The notes beneath the pieces were generated by a model, which did not search any database, was not told the DNA's origin, and saw nothing but the letters and a program-made list of their open reading frames with translations. DNA of 64,000 bases from Echinarachnius parma (lineage: Eukaryota; Echinodermata; Echinoidea; Clypeasteroida; Echinarachniidae): the NCBI GenBank assembly GCA_037951105.1, contig JBAMJV010001793.1, forward strand, positions 62,001-126,000. The letters run 5' to 3'. Positions 12,370 through 24,119 of the stretch are shown piece by piece (the stretch's first letter is position 1; each line of letters starts with the position of its first letter). Made by a program: the position numbers and the translations under genes.

Positions 12370-12720
12370 CATGTTCTATATCACAGCCTACGAATACGAC
12401 AGGGTATTTCATAGACACGTAGAGAAATCGAGGGATAAGCATGTCTTTCTCACAGTTTATGAATATGACATGATATTTCAGAGATATTTACAGAAATAGA
12501 GGGATATGCATGATTTTTGTCACAGTCACAATCCATGAATATGTCAGGATATTTCAAAAATATATCCAGAAATCAAGAATCAAGATGAAACTGATATCAT
12601 TCTTAATCATCGTTGATGTTTTCTATCAGGTGTCTTTATAAAGGGCTCATTGTCAAAGTGATGATTTTCCAGGGTATGCACGGTTTATGTCACAATCTAC
12701 CAATATGACAGAAAATCAGA
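12370..12720. repeat. Degenerate ~80 bp tandem repeat, 3-4 copies
   Basis: The phrase series (TATATCACAGCCTACGAATA, TCACAGTTTATGAATATGAC, CACAATCCATGAATATGTC) recurs about every 80 bp, each followed by GATATTTCA. A weak fourth match is near 12690. Confidence 0.65.
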
Positions 12721-13844
12721 TATCATATCTATGGCCTGAAGGTGATATATCAACTGATACAGTCCGCAGTCCACCAAATAATAGTGTTTTTCAAAATAAA
12801 TGCCACAAGATATGATCTTTGCTATACAATGGAAAATCCTACCGCTGATGTTGTTTCCTTGCATCAACTGATATTTTTCCCTATCAATTCCTATGTTAGT
12901 GTTAGTCAAAAGTAATTATCTTCGCTGTATGTCAAAAAGGCTCAGTATATCCCTGGTAGAAACACATCAACAAACCCTCCAATTATTTCCTTTGCTTCAA
13001 GAATGACGTTGAAATGTTAGGAACACAAGGAAGTCAGGGCAGAAATACTTCAAAATCTTTGAGGATGATAACAAATTGAGCTCCAAAATAAAGCAATGCT
13101 AGTTGTATTCCTTGCAGATGAACATTGATGGTCAGGCAACTCCAATACACATGTTTAATAAATGACAATAAAAACACTCCTGTCTATTTGATTAAATGTG
13201 GCTACTTTTGCCCTGAAAAGTACAATGATAACTCAAGTTTTTAATGCTTGCATGTATAAAGAAGGAAACTCCAACCCCACAAGATGACTTCCAAGCTCGT
13301 TAAATGTGAGGACCATAAAATGCTCTTCCCTATTAATCAAATGATTGACACACACTTGCAAGCAAGAAACAAAGTAAACAAACAAGATTCCAAGGTGCTG
13401 ATGTAATCAACAAATGATGACAAATCTCAATCGTTGGTATTCTCTTCCTTGTTCAAGTAAAGCTTGGAGTTAGAAACAACAAAAACAAATCAAATTGATG
13501 ACTGTGGAGTGTCAAGTAAATACAATAGCTATATGTAGACAAGTAGTGAGTACATGTAAATATGACCACACACCAACCCTGGATTGCTTCCAGTGTGAGC
13601 CCGCTTCACTTCGAGGGATTATTGAATCAAGCATCTAGTATCAAGTACCACGTTATCCAAAACAATGAGACTCAATTTTTATATCTCCTCTACGCATCTG
13701 CCTGTACCATCTGCCCACGCCGTGCCGGGAAGCAAGCAGAAGAGAGTAAACGATCGATCGTCCGGAAGAGAAAAAAAGGAGGATCGTCCGGAGAAAAAAA
13801 GACTAATAACGCTGTCTTGAAGACCCCCATAACAGGATGTGAGT
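12721..13844. other. No recognisable gene
   Basis: A 99-codon plus frame at 13562-13861 runs into the satellite that follows and matches nothing I know. The rest is AT-rich spacer. Confidence 0.45.
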
Positions 13845-15430
13845 GTGGCGATAATCAGTGATTGTTATGCTCTAGCGAACGCATGCCTTTTTGTCGTCTG
13901 GGCAAAACGGCCCTCTTTATGGGAAGAAAAATGTAGAGGACAAGCACCGATCGTTTCGGAAAATCAAAATTGTTTTCTGGACGATGATCATAACTGCGTG
14001 AAAGTGGGGTGATAATCAATTTAGCTCTAGCGGATGGGCCTTGATGTCATGTGGGCAAAACGGCCACTTTATCGGAAGAAAAATGTAGGGGGTACCCGAC
14101 AATTGTCTCGGAAAATCAAAACTGTTTTCTGGATGATGATCATAACTGCGTGAAAGTGGGGTGATAATCAATTTAGCTCTAGCGGATGGGCCTTGATGTC
14201 ATGTGGGCAAAACGGCCACTTTATCGGAAGAAAAATGTAGGGGGTACCAGACAATTGTCTCGGAAAATCAAAACTGTTTTCTGGATGATGATCATAACTG
14301 CGTGAAAGTGGGGTGATAATCAATTATCGTTATGCTTCAATGGACGGTCCTTTCATGTCAAGTGGCCAAAATACCCTCTTTGTTGGAAGCAAGGGTAAAG
14401 ATCAATCAGCTTGCTGAAAAAATTAAATAATGTTGTTCTCTCAAAGATGATTGTAGCTACGTCAAATTGGGGTGATAACCAGCGATTGTGATGCTCTAGC
14501 TGGCAGCTCTCCATGAGCAGTGGGAACAAAATGACCTCTTTATCGCAAAAACAGAGTGGAAGGTTTAATAACAATATTCCTCACTTTCTTTTTATCTATA
14601 GACAAAAAACAAACATTTTTGTCCTGTGGACTACTATAATAACTGGAGGAAGTGGGGCGATAATTGAGAGAGGGGGGGGGGAGGCTGCCCTTCACGTAAA
14701 GTGGGGACATAATGGCCTATACTCAATATTGAAAATGATAAAAAGGAGGTAACAATGATATTCAAGACACACAATATCCCATCATGGCCCACGAGCATAA
14801 CTGGGGGAAAGTGGGGCGATAGTCAGTGATTGTTACGGTCTAGCGGCCCTTCAAGTCAAGTGGGGCAAAACGGCATCTTCATTGGAAGAAAAAAAAAGAG
14901 GAAGAGTGGGTATACGGGCAATTAAGAGACACAAGAGTAGGGCATATTAATGATGGATGATAATTATCGGGAGATAAAAAGAGAAGGGGCTTGGCAGCGA
15001 TCAAGGGTGACTAGCGCCATCGGGCAATACTCTCTAGAGGACAGCCCACCATGTCGAATGGGCAGAACGGCATCTTCATTGGAAGAAAAATAGAGAGGGT
15101 GTGCAGCGAATTAAGAGACACAAGGGTAGGAATATTTCACGGTTGATGAGTATTGGAAGAAGAAAAAAGAAGCAGGGGTGTACCACAAATTAAGGGCCAC
15201 AAGAGCGAGGCTTTATTTAGCTGAGCTTTAGCCTTCGAAAAAAGATCGGGGAGGGGGGAGGAAGTTGTAGGAGTGTGCCACAAATTAGGGGCTACAAGAG
15301 TAGGTTATTTTCAATAATTGTTAATGGAAAAAAAGAGAGGGTGTACCCCAGATAGAATGAATTAAGCAGCCAAGGGTGGGTTTTATTTAATCGCTGGTAA
15401 TTACCAGATGAAAAAAGAGAGGGGGGAGGT
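13845..15430. repeat. Satellite-like array, ~155 bp unit, about 9-10 copies
   Basis: Units are marked by GCTCTAGC (about 13869, 14024, 14176, 14493), GGGCAAAACGGCC, GGAAGAAAAATGTAG, and GAAAGTGGGGTGATAATCA. The units at 14024-14175 and 14176-14330 are almost identical, with one substitution seen near GGGGGTACC(C/A)GAC. Units decay to the right into phrases such as AAGAGACACAAG. Purine richness on the plus strand increases towards 15430. Confidence 0.9.
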
Positions 15431-16130
15431 TTGGGCATGATTTGAGGAAGATGAAAAGTGATTGTGTGTATTTAATGGTTAGGAATCCTGTCAAGTGGAT
15501 TGCCAGAAATGATCACGAGGGAACAAAAAATGTGGAAATGGGGATCGAAATCTCAGACATAAATATGCTTTGTAAATTAAATACCCCATTTTTAAAAACT
15601 AAACACACACACTCAAAATTGAACACAAATGACAGTGACAATTTGTTGGTGAATTTTTCATTAAATATGCACTAGATAGCAATTTGTGTCATATTTATGG
15701 TGGATATACATTGTAATACACATAGAAACAAGGAGATTGGTTTCAATTACAGAGCTATGTAGCTGGTGTTTCTATTTAGTCTATAGAACATTTCCGCTTT
15801 GATGTGAACAAAAACGGTAATAGTTGAAACCTAAAAATCAGAATGTTTGTCAAGACGGTCAGATACAAATTGGTTATCGTTTTCACAACAGTACTACTAT
15901 TGGTCACAAAGATATCCAAACCCATGCGAACACACAAATATATATTATACAAACATACACATAAGGTACATCAATGTAAGATTTTAATAAGTCCTTGGCT
16001 TATGATGTTCAATTGTGGTCGAAAGGGCTATGCACCCTATTTTCTAAGGGTAGAAATCCCTGATTCACTCCAATTACACGTCCTTATAGCTTATCCACTC
16101 GTAATTCCCTTGTAAACACTTCAAACAACA
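15431..16130. other. No recognisable gene; short CA run
   Basis: Short frames on the plus strand (77 and 90 codons) match nothing I recognise. A short ACACACACAC run lies near 15603. Confidence 0.45.
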
Positions 16131-16136
16131 CCCTAA

Positions 16137-16363
16137 AGGCCCGGTCACATATCACCGAAAAGCGAAAACGGATGCCCGGCAGACAGTAAAATTTTCAATC
16201 CGTTTGGTTCCATTCGTATGCATTTCTTGTCTGTTCCTTGTCAGGCGATATACATTGTTCTATCCGGCGGAATGTTTTTTTACCTGAAGCAATGGAGAAG
16301 ACTTTCACCACCAGAAAATTTGCGAGATCTGTTTACACTATCCGGTGATATGTGACCGGGCCC
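16137..16363. mobile_element. PIF/Harbinger-like MITE family F, copy 1
   Basis: Perfect inverted termini begin GGCCCGGTCACATATCACCG and are mirrored at the right end. The flanks are TAA at 16134-16136 and TAA at 16364-16366, a 3 bp target duplication as PIF/Harbinger elements make. Length is 227 bp with no coding capacity. Confidence 0.88.
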
Positions 16364-16440
16364 TAAGTAGCAGCGCAAGGACAACGTAAAAGTACTTTAA
16401 ATATTAACCCATCGCCTACGAGAACCTATTGGGCCCTGTG

Positions 16441-16520
16441 TTGACCCGGTCCCTTCGAGTTTCTGAAATCCCTGTAGACTTTGTACACAACCCACTCGGT
16501 TTCTGTAGTCAAGGGGTTAA
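16441..16520. mobile_element. Microelement C, 80 bp
   Basis: It begins TTGACCCGGTCCCTTCGAG and ends CAAGGGGTTAA. The middle phrase CCTGTAGACTTTGTACA matches the C copies at 25633 and 45212. The left TTAA is mutated to TTGA. Confidence 0.65.
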
Positions 16521-16785
16521 CTCAGAAGGGAATGTATATATAAGCTAGTAGGGAATAGGTTTCGATACTATAGGAGTTTAAAAGTTCACATGAATTCATC
16601 AGAATTGTACATGTAGTTATTCTCCTTTTCTGAAACACATCCCGTGTATTATCCTGCAGATATTTCTATGCAGATAATTAAAACAATTTTTTTTCTTTCT
16701 GAAACCTCAAACAATCAATTTCCAATCAGACTAATACGCTACACTGCCAAAATGTAGTAAGTTCACATACATTTGCATTAAAAAA

Positions 16786-16868
16786 ACTGTTCCCTACTAG
16801 ATTTTTCTCTTCACTCAATAGACTTAACAGAGAGAGGGCCTACCAGGTTCCCATAAGAAATGGGTTAA
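16786..16868. mobile_element. Microelement A, single copy
   Basis: CTGTTCCCTACTAGATTTT to CCAGGTTCCCATAAGAAATG, ending GGGTTAA. The left TTAA is lost. Confidence 0.7.
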
Positions 16869-18165
16869 AATCATAGGCATTTCAAGTTTGTAATAATCAT
16901 TTTGGAGGCCTTCAAATGTGAAGTACAACATTTAATATCTCTAGAGCATTCTTTTATGACAGTGTGGTTTTGAATTATCAATAGATCCTACCAGTTTACA
17001 GGAAAATGTTTTACTTTTGTGCAGGCTCACAAAACAATTCACTTTCATTCTGACCGCTCTAATTTGCTATGCTGCCATTATTGAGTAATGATTTGATTGC
17101 GCAGTCAATTTATCAAAACCACAATCGCAAGAAAAATGAGGATGAAATTGTCTCCATTCCTCTGGCCAATATTCCTTTGTCCGAACAAACCAACTATCTC
17201 TCTCTCTTTCTTTTTAATCTCATAATTTTGATTGTCAAATAAGATCTACATGCATCTTTGCCGCGGAACCTTTATTTCTTAATGATTAGATTACCAATAT
17301 GTGGCCTTGCCTGATAAACGATATGATGATTGTAGAATATTGACAACAAAAAACAATGATAGTTGAATATGAAATGGCAACTGTGATCGCGGAATATGAA
17401 ATTGGAAATGTCAATTGCAGAATAAAAAGTGGTCAGGATAGATAAATATTATTCTAACTTGTGGTAAGTTTCAACCAATTGACAGTTTGTGACCAAGTCC
17501 CATATAAGGTCATAAATCCAAAGAAGATGACAATGTAAGTATTCAAATATGTTCCTTTATTCATATTTATTTCATTCAATGCAGTAAAACAAAACCATCT
17601 TGACATTAAAAGGCCACCATGAACAATACATACAAATTGTATGAAAGGAAAAAAAAGTAAAAAAAAAAAAGTGACAAAATGAAGAAGTAGACAACATGTG
17701 TGAGTGAAAATGCATTTGACATTTAAAGTAACATTAAAATGTTTAGTAGAAAAACAAGGCTGATCCATTAAAGGCAAACAGACAGATGATAAAATTAAGA
17801 TTTGGGAGAAAGAGATTCTAAGACAAAAAGGGGTAAAAGCACTTCCCTATGGTATTAGTCCGCCATCCATCAATCAATTAATCCCCTAATATAAGCCAAG
17901 AATTGGATATTAAAAAGGAGATGATCTGGGAAAGTTCATGACGGCCAATTTCGGAGCATGACCCCGTCTGAAACCATCCATCAAATAATGTAAGTCACAT
18001 CTGCTTGCCTATTTCGTTTCACTTTCAATGTCAATACTTCTGATGGCTTTATTTCTTTCCACTTTCCATATAAACTGAAAGAAAAAAACAAACAATTAAA
18101 AGCAGGAGAGAAGGCTACGGCAAAATCATCTTTCCTACACAAAAATATCTTCAATATCTATCAAG
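16869..18165. other. No recognisable gene
   Basis: AT-rich spacer. A 107-codon minus frame at 17454-17777 is F/V/L-rich and crosses an A-rich run near 17649-17680; it resembles no known family. Confidence 0.45.
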
Positions 18166-18169
18166 ATTC

Positions 18170-18216
18170 TGAAATTCCCATAGACTTTGTACGTAGCCCA
18201 CCGGTAGTCAAGGGGT
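18170..18216. mobile_element. Microelement C, right-hand fragment
   Basis: GAAATTCCCATAGACTTTGT to AAGGGGTTAA, matching the right part of C. Confidence 0.6.
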
Positions 18217-18239
18217 TAAATTAAGGAAATACTCGAAAT

Positions 18240-18310
18240 CGCCAATCTGATATAAAATGAGAGTCATATAGAGCTTAGCTTTCAATCCTAGCAGGATCTT
18301 CGTCAGGGCC
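18240..18310. repeat. Short dispersed repeat shared with 33818-33900
   Basis: AAAATGAGAGTCA and AATCCTAGCAGGATCTT occur in the same order and spacing at both places. Confidence 0.6.
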
Positions 18311-18581
18311 CCAAAAAAAAGTGTTTTAAACATTATTTGCAAAAGCACATGAACACACACTCACACACAAACACAAATTCGACTTGGCTCAAATAAATGT
18401 GCTAACAGATTTCAGCATGAACAAAAGCAAACATTTCTTGCACCTAACTACAGATGGGGCTGTTCGACAAATGCAATACTGCAACAACAATCACAGATAG
18501 CCTCGCGTGCCTAGATGTCCTAGATTCAACTATATACTAGTGCACATACATTCCTCTTTGAAATACAGTGACAAAGCAGAA

Positions 18582-20724
18582 GGGCAATTCCACGGTAACG
18601 GAAGGACATTCAGACACAATTTTGGAACTTCAATCAAATAATTCCAGGATCCTGCTTTTGATTTTTTATTCTAAATGGCATGTCTTTGATCCTTGTTGGG
18701 ACACCTTTGATTTCCACTATTTCTAAAATTTTGACCGCATTATGTAAATTAGATATGGACACTAATGAGGCCGGTAACGGAAGGACGCCAAAATGGACAT
18801 GGATTTTCAATTTTTTTAGTTATGACCCAATCTCCGTGAAGTTACGAGGTTTATCATGTTAAGTTGGCTACTAGTCAATTTCCTTATGTTCACAGAGTAT
18901 AACACCACCTTTTAAGAAAAATATCTACATTGGTATATTAATTATGAGAAATTAATTACTCCAGTGTTCGGTAACGGAAGGACGGTAACGGAAGGACCTC
19001 TGAAAAGTCTATTGGAATTGTACAATAAAATTAATTTTGAAATGTAAAGACCATTTATGAGAAGGAAACATCTCTTTTGTGGTCTAAAATGAGTTTGTAT
19101 CATAGATAGCATATGGACATCACAAGCATTTACATTTCTATTTTTTTCTTACTATATTTCATGCTCCAATGGCTCTTATTCATGGTCAATCCATGGTAAC
19201 GGAAGGACACTCAGACACAAATTGTCAACTTTAAGAAAGACATTTTTAATACAAGTGTTGTTAGAACAGTCTATTTTGATAACAATACTTCCAAAACATA
19301 CAGTTTTAAGGTCCCATAATTTTTATTTTTTTAATCTCCGCACAATATTGAATATGCATACAAATGAGGTCGGTAACGGAAGGACACTAAAATGGACAAG
19401 GTTTTGTTATCAAATCAGTTTTAACTAAAACTCTGTGATATTAAATAATACAAAATATTTTAAGGGTACACATTTCATTCTCTGAAGGGTTAAGAAGAAT
19501 TTACTTGTTCTTTGATTAAAATTTGTCCACAGATATTTGAGTTATTTCACACAAAGCGGACCAATGTTCGGTAACGGAAGGACATAATGGACTATAATGT
19601 ATGATATGACACAGTAGGGTCATTCCATGTCAAATCACCTTTAAAAAAATAATGTTTTTTTTGCTTAAATCTTGGCTTGATATAATTACTACAACATATG
19701 AAAGAATTGGAGATATGTTATTTCTTGCTTTTTCTACAGCCTTGTTTTTAGTTTGCAAATTTAATGTAAAATTTAATTATTTTAGACCTACACCCATGTC
19801 CAAGAATTCTATAGGGGTGTATTGTATAAAAAAAAACCTATTCAAAGTCATGATCAGAGCCTATTCACACCCTGGCTCACCACAGTTAAATAGACCTACT
19901 AATCCCCATACAATAGAAATCCAGACAAATGGCATCATGGTACAAGGGCCCTGTTGCAGAAAGGGATAAAATCAATTGTGAGCCAGATCAAATGTTCTAA
20001 ATGCACAAATCTGATTGGTTGAAACACAGAAAATTACTAGTCTGACCACGCTACGCCACTGATAGCTGGCCATTGCAGGTATTGTCTCATTATTTTGGGT
20101 TTTCATATATGAGAGACAAATTTTTGAACATAAATTTTGTCATAATATGTAATATGAGGTACCTTGTCCATCTGTTACCATGTGTATGGTAACGGAAGGA
20201 CATTTTCTTTTGTTATTTATTAATTAACGAAGAAGCAATGAGTAATACAATTGTTAGCAATGGGAAGGCCTACTTGAACTTGCTTTGCACTGAAGATTGG
20301 TCTGCTCTCTAACAATTATGTGAGCCACAAAATTAAAAATATTGATTTTTCGGTAACGGAAGGACATTTTCATAGGCTGAAAATAAGAAGTCATTGAAGC
20401 ATAACAAATCAAATAAATCATACAAATTTACTATTTTACGAAATGGTCATATCTCAGGAGTCAGAATAATGGTTTTTAGGCTTAACTGGGGAAATATAAA
20501 ACAAACACAGGATCAAAACACTTTTTCACAAAAATGTCAAATTTGTGGGGTTCAATTATGGTTATAAAGTTATTATAAAAAAACAACTAAAATTATGTAA
20601 AACTAAAATTTTCTCATTGAATTCCAAAAATATAGAATTTAAGCTTTGATTTGATACCAAATTTGTATCATAAAAATGCTTGTAAATGTTTTGGTCAAAT
20701 GTCCACTTTGGCGTGGAATTGCCC
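18582..20724. mobile_element. 2.1 kb nine-motif element with inverted termini
   Basis: The left end GGGCAATTCCACG (18582-18594) is mirrored exactly by CGTGGAATTGCCC (20712-20724), and AGAA lies directly outside both ends, a candidate 4 bp target duplication. Inside, GGTAACGGAAGGAC occurs nine times in one orientation, at 18594, 18773, 18970, 18984, 19195, 19372, 19570, 20188 and 20352. The first motif abuts the left terminus. The 600 bp from 18594 are repeated from 19195 with similar neighbours (CAGACACAA, AAAATGGACA, TGTTC before the motif). Inter-motif DNA is diverged and has no transposase-like frame. It looks like a non-autonomous DNA transposon with many internal binding sites; superfamily unknown. 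Confidence 0.72.
19616..20187. other. Motif-free insert inside the 2.1 kb element
   Basis: The ~200 bp motif spacing stops between 19583 and 20188. The segment begins near TAGGGTCATTCCATG, which resembles the element's own terminus. It contains a separate phrase, GGGCCCTGTTGCAGAAAG at about 19947, and TCTGATTGGTTG further on. It is probably one or more nested fragments; the right boundary is unclear. Confidence 0.4.
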
Positions 20725-20737
20725 AGAAGCTAATTCA

Positions 20738-20866
20738 TTGGGGTGGAGGGGGGATGGTGGGGGGAGATGGTGGGGGGGGGGTGGTGGGGGGATGGTGGGG
20801 GGGGGGGTGGTGGGGGGATGGTGGGGGGATGGGATGGATGGTGGGGGGATGGTGGGGGGGGGGCAC
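20738..20866 (+). repeat. G-rich minisatellite, GGGGGGATGGTGG type
   Basis: Runs of 4-10 G separated by ATGGT, T or A fill about 125 bp directly after the right end of the 2.1 kb element. Many G tracts per strand make G-quadruplex formation likely. Three overlapping glycine- or tryptophan-rich frames here are artefacts. Confidence 0.92.
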
Positions 20867-20929
20867 ATTTTATGTACTTCCCCCTTAATTTTCTAATAGT
20901 TCCCCCATTTTGTTTTATTTGGGTAAATA

Positions 20930-20957
20930 CCCCCCCCCCCCCTCCTCCTCCTCCCCA
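20930..20957. repeat. C tract followed by CTC repeats
   Basis: A run of about 12 C and then CTCCTCCTCCTCC. Confidence 0.9.
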
Positions 20958-21295
20958 AACAAGTATTTATAACTCTCCATGAAAATATAAACAAACATAA
21001 ATATGGAGAACAGAGATGATAAAATCTATTATAAGATAATAATATTTGCTATTATTTACTACAAATAATATATATTTACAAATAAAAACACAAAATATTG
21101 ATTTACAATCTTTTAGGCATCTTTTACATAATTTTCCCTTCAGCATTAAGAATTACTTTCTTTACTTGCCATTCAAAATTAAATAATACAACATTGCTAT
21201 TCACCCAATCATCTTTCTTTCTTTGTTTCTTTCTTATTCATTAATAATTATTTATATTCTTTTCAATGAGTAATGCACTCTTTTCTGTATTTCAA
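20958..21295. other. AT-rich spacer
   Basis: Dense A/T sequence with ATAATATT and TTTCTTT runs; no gene recognised. Confidence 0.5.
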
Positions 21296-21540
21296 ACAGA
21301 AAAGTACAAAGGAGAATGTAGCTTTTTAAAATGGACATCATACAAGAAATACAATATCTTGTCAAAAGGACTTCAATTACAGATCATTTAATCAAGGAAT
21401 AGTCTATTTTATGTACATCAAACATAAAAGTACAGTACAATAAAATAAGAAGAATTGAGCTTTCTGTACAAACATCATACAGTATAAGAAATGCAATACC
21501 TTGTACACTTCCTCTGTACATGCAACCGCATACCAAAGTG
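21296..21540. repeat. ~120 bp diverged tandem duplication
   Basis: CATCATACAAGAAATACAATATCTTGT (about 21338) is repeated as CATCATACAGTATAAGAAATG with ACCTTGT near 21474. Each is preceded by an AAAGTACA phrase. Confidence 0.55.
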
Positions 21541-22375
21541 ACATTTACAAAGGGACATTCCAGGCTCCTTGTCAATTTCATGCCAATCATTGTAAATTTC
21601 AAGAGATCTACAAATAACAGGCATACCATCATTGAACTGCACTTTGGGGCCTTTCACATGGGGAGAAATGTAGCGAATAACAAATTACAAAAAAGGCAAA
21701 AAGGCAATTCCTTAAAAAAGGTTTTTTTCAGTAAATCATGAAAGAAGAGCAATTTCGCACCAAAATTAAATACAATTTTAAAGGAATAAATGTTTCCTTT
21801 GAAAAATATTAAAAGAGTAAAACCCCAAATAATGAGATCTAAAATTGTTGTGATAATATTTTTTGTTTAGAATTACAAGTCTGAAAGGGTATTCCTTTAC
21901 TTAATTTACTGTATTTTCAATGCTCTAACACCAATGCACATGTGAAAAAGTAGGCAATATCAAATGGCAAAATAGATTATCTTTGAACAAATGTGAAGGA
22001 AAGGTGTTTCAAGCATAATTGGATCATATATTTACTTTTACACTATTTCAAACAGGCAAATCCTACCTAAAAATCAAACAAAGATATGATTACAATCGTA
22101 AATACAACAGCTTATTCTGAACTGTATGAAAGGATACTCTGTAAATTTGCAGCAAATGTCTTTCTGGGTATTTCAGTGGAAGAGCACAAATGAGACTTTC
22201 ATCGGAGTTGAATGTCATGATTTAACCGATTTACTTCCATGATATCGTCATCCCCATAAACCTAACACATAATATGTCATGTTCCAGTACCACATGGGTT
22301 AAAGAAACTGTGGCAATTTCTAGTAAAAGGGCCTCACTTTTGCTGGAGCTTTGATGCAATCGAATGCTTGATTAT
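21541..22375. other. No recognisable feature
   Basis: AT-rich sequence; overlapping short frames on both strands cancel each other as gene candidates. Confidence 0.45.
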
Positions 22376-23110
22376 TAACCTATTTGGGACTTTAGGTTTG
22401 TGATCCAACACAAATTGAGGACTATTTTCTTTTGGTAATATAACGCACACATTCTCCATCTAGACTCAACTTGATACAAAAAAGGGCCTCCATTTTGCAC
22501 AACATTGGTGCATACAAATTAAATTTAACCTGCTCAAGACACAAATTGATGATAATTTCCTTTTGGTATAAAACACTTTCTCTATACACCAATCTTGCTA
22601 CAAAAAACCCTTTTGCAAAATATTGTTGCATTGGAATGGATGAATTTTAATCTGTTCAAAATAGTTTTGTTCTTGGTATAAATCATATTCTTCACAAATT
22701 CTATTTCTTAAGAAAGGATCTTGCTATTGCTTGAGTGTTTATGCCGTTGAATATTGAATGATATGTTATATTATATTGATATTGATTGTATTCCAAAGGG
22801 TGTTGACACTGTGCTCAATTTTCACAGTATGATGAATTACAACACTTCGGAAATGCTCCAATTTAACATGGTCGACAGTGTATTCACAATGCAACACACC
22901 AAGTTCCTTCCGGTTGGAAATATATCTCGAGAGTCAGTCTATGGGTAAGTGAACCCCTTCAAGATGGTTTGATTTTGCTACAACATACACTCCCAATAGA
23001 CCATGGCCCTTTTTTGAAGACTTGTTCAGAATGGGTTAAAATTGATTTGAGTATAAAATGCATTCTCCATAGACAAAAGCCAGACTATTTTGGGGGCCAG
23101 TTCTGAATGG
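22376..23110. repeat. Cluster of degenerate B-type microelements
   Basis: Repeated phrases include TTAACCTATTTGGGAC (22377), TTTAACCTGCTCAAGAC, TTTTGGTATAAAAC, TTGCTACAACATACAC (about 22977), TTCAGAATGGGTTAA (about 23027) and ATGCATTCTCCATAGAC (about 23057). They are decayed B units lying head to tail at about 100-130 bp. Confidence 0.6.
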
Positions 23111-23119
23111 CAACTGTAC

Positions 23120-23510
23120 TTTTCCTGATTTTGCTGGGTGTATATATGAATCATGGAGCATCTAACCATAAGTTTGTGTTTTTGATTGATAGATTTTTTC
23201 AGACTGAAAGGAGTGGGGCCTGATCTATGTTAGATGTAGACATAGTGCACTCTACATCTTTTTGGGGGGCCTTTTACAACAAATCCTTATAAGGTTGCAA
23301 TATTTACATTTTGTACATTCTGGATTTGGAAATTCCCCAAATGCTTAGCTTTAGACAATATGTAACTAATTGTAATATTGCAGATTTTGCTCAGTAATGG
23401 TATGAATCATGGAATTTCTAGACATTTGTGCTTTTGACTGATAGTAAGTTTTTTTTTGCTAAAAGGAATGGGGCCTGATCTAGGTAAGATGTAGACCTGG
23501 CGCACTTATC
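23120..23510. repeat. ~270 bp tandem duplication
   Basis: GATTTTGCT, TGAATCATGGA, TTTTGA(T/C)TGATAG, and GGGGCCTGATCTA followed by AGATGTAGAC occur in order in both halves, near 23128-23240 and 23383-23500. Confidence 0.75.
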
Positions 23511-23619
23511 TTATTTGATTCTACTGTATCATAATAGTCCAAAGATAGTAAAAAAAAAAATGTGGTATTGAATTTTTTTAAACAACCTTTTAAACGAACT
23601 TTTTCGACATTCCAACAGA

Positions 23620-23945
23620 GCCAACAAATCATGTCTTGAAAATGTTTTGCTAGCCCAAACAATATTTTACTAGCCCTGGGCCATTACAAGTTATTTATAC
23701 AGCGGGTCACAAAAATAAGCACTGACCTGGTGGCCCAGGGTAACCCAGGTCCACAAAAAAAAAATTTAGCTTTGGGCCATTATAATTTGGATAAAACCAA
23801 ATTTTACTTGCCCGACTGATTAATCATATTTTTTTGGTTATCTGTTTCATTATTTGGGGGCATACAATTCTAGTATATGGCAACCCAAATATGATATTCT
23901 TCTAGCCCGCCAGGGAAAAGAGTACATTTCTTGCATCGTCTACAG
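23620..23945. repeat. Family X, diverged copy 2
   Basis: GCTAGCCC and TAGCCCTGGGCCATTA phrases, GGTGGCCCAGGGT, TTTACTTGCCCGACTGATTA and GCCCGCCAGGGAAAA. These are the GGCCC/TTGCCC landmarks of the X family, out of its usual order. Confidence 0.5.
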
Positions 23946-24119
23946 GTCAATAGCCAGCAAAATCACCATAAAAAGTAGCAATAACTGGTGAAATATATTG
24001 CAAATAAATTGCAACACAAACTATTACATGTTAAGCACTCAACATCAAAATTGTGCCATAGCTTTTGTCAGTTACAAGTGGGATTTTCTAAATATAGACT
24101 AGACTCTTAAAAGCCGCGG

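Noticed and set aside
13562..13861. 99-codon plus frame ending KTPITGCECGDNQ
   Set aside because: The C-terminal part runs into the 155 bp satellite and the rest has no known motif or splice context.
17454..17777. 107-codon minus frame with hydrophobic stretches
   Set aside because: The Phe/Leu richness comes from an A-rich plus strand; no start context, domain or splice sites.
19616..19632. Second inverted terminus of a nested copy of the 2.1 kb element
   Set aside because: TAGGGTCATTCCATG resembles the terminus, but no mirrored partner was found before 20188, so nesting of the same family is not shown.
20651..20982. Glycine/tryptophan-rich frames in three phases
   Set aside because: Artefacts of the G-rich minisatellite.
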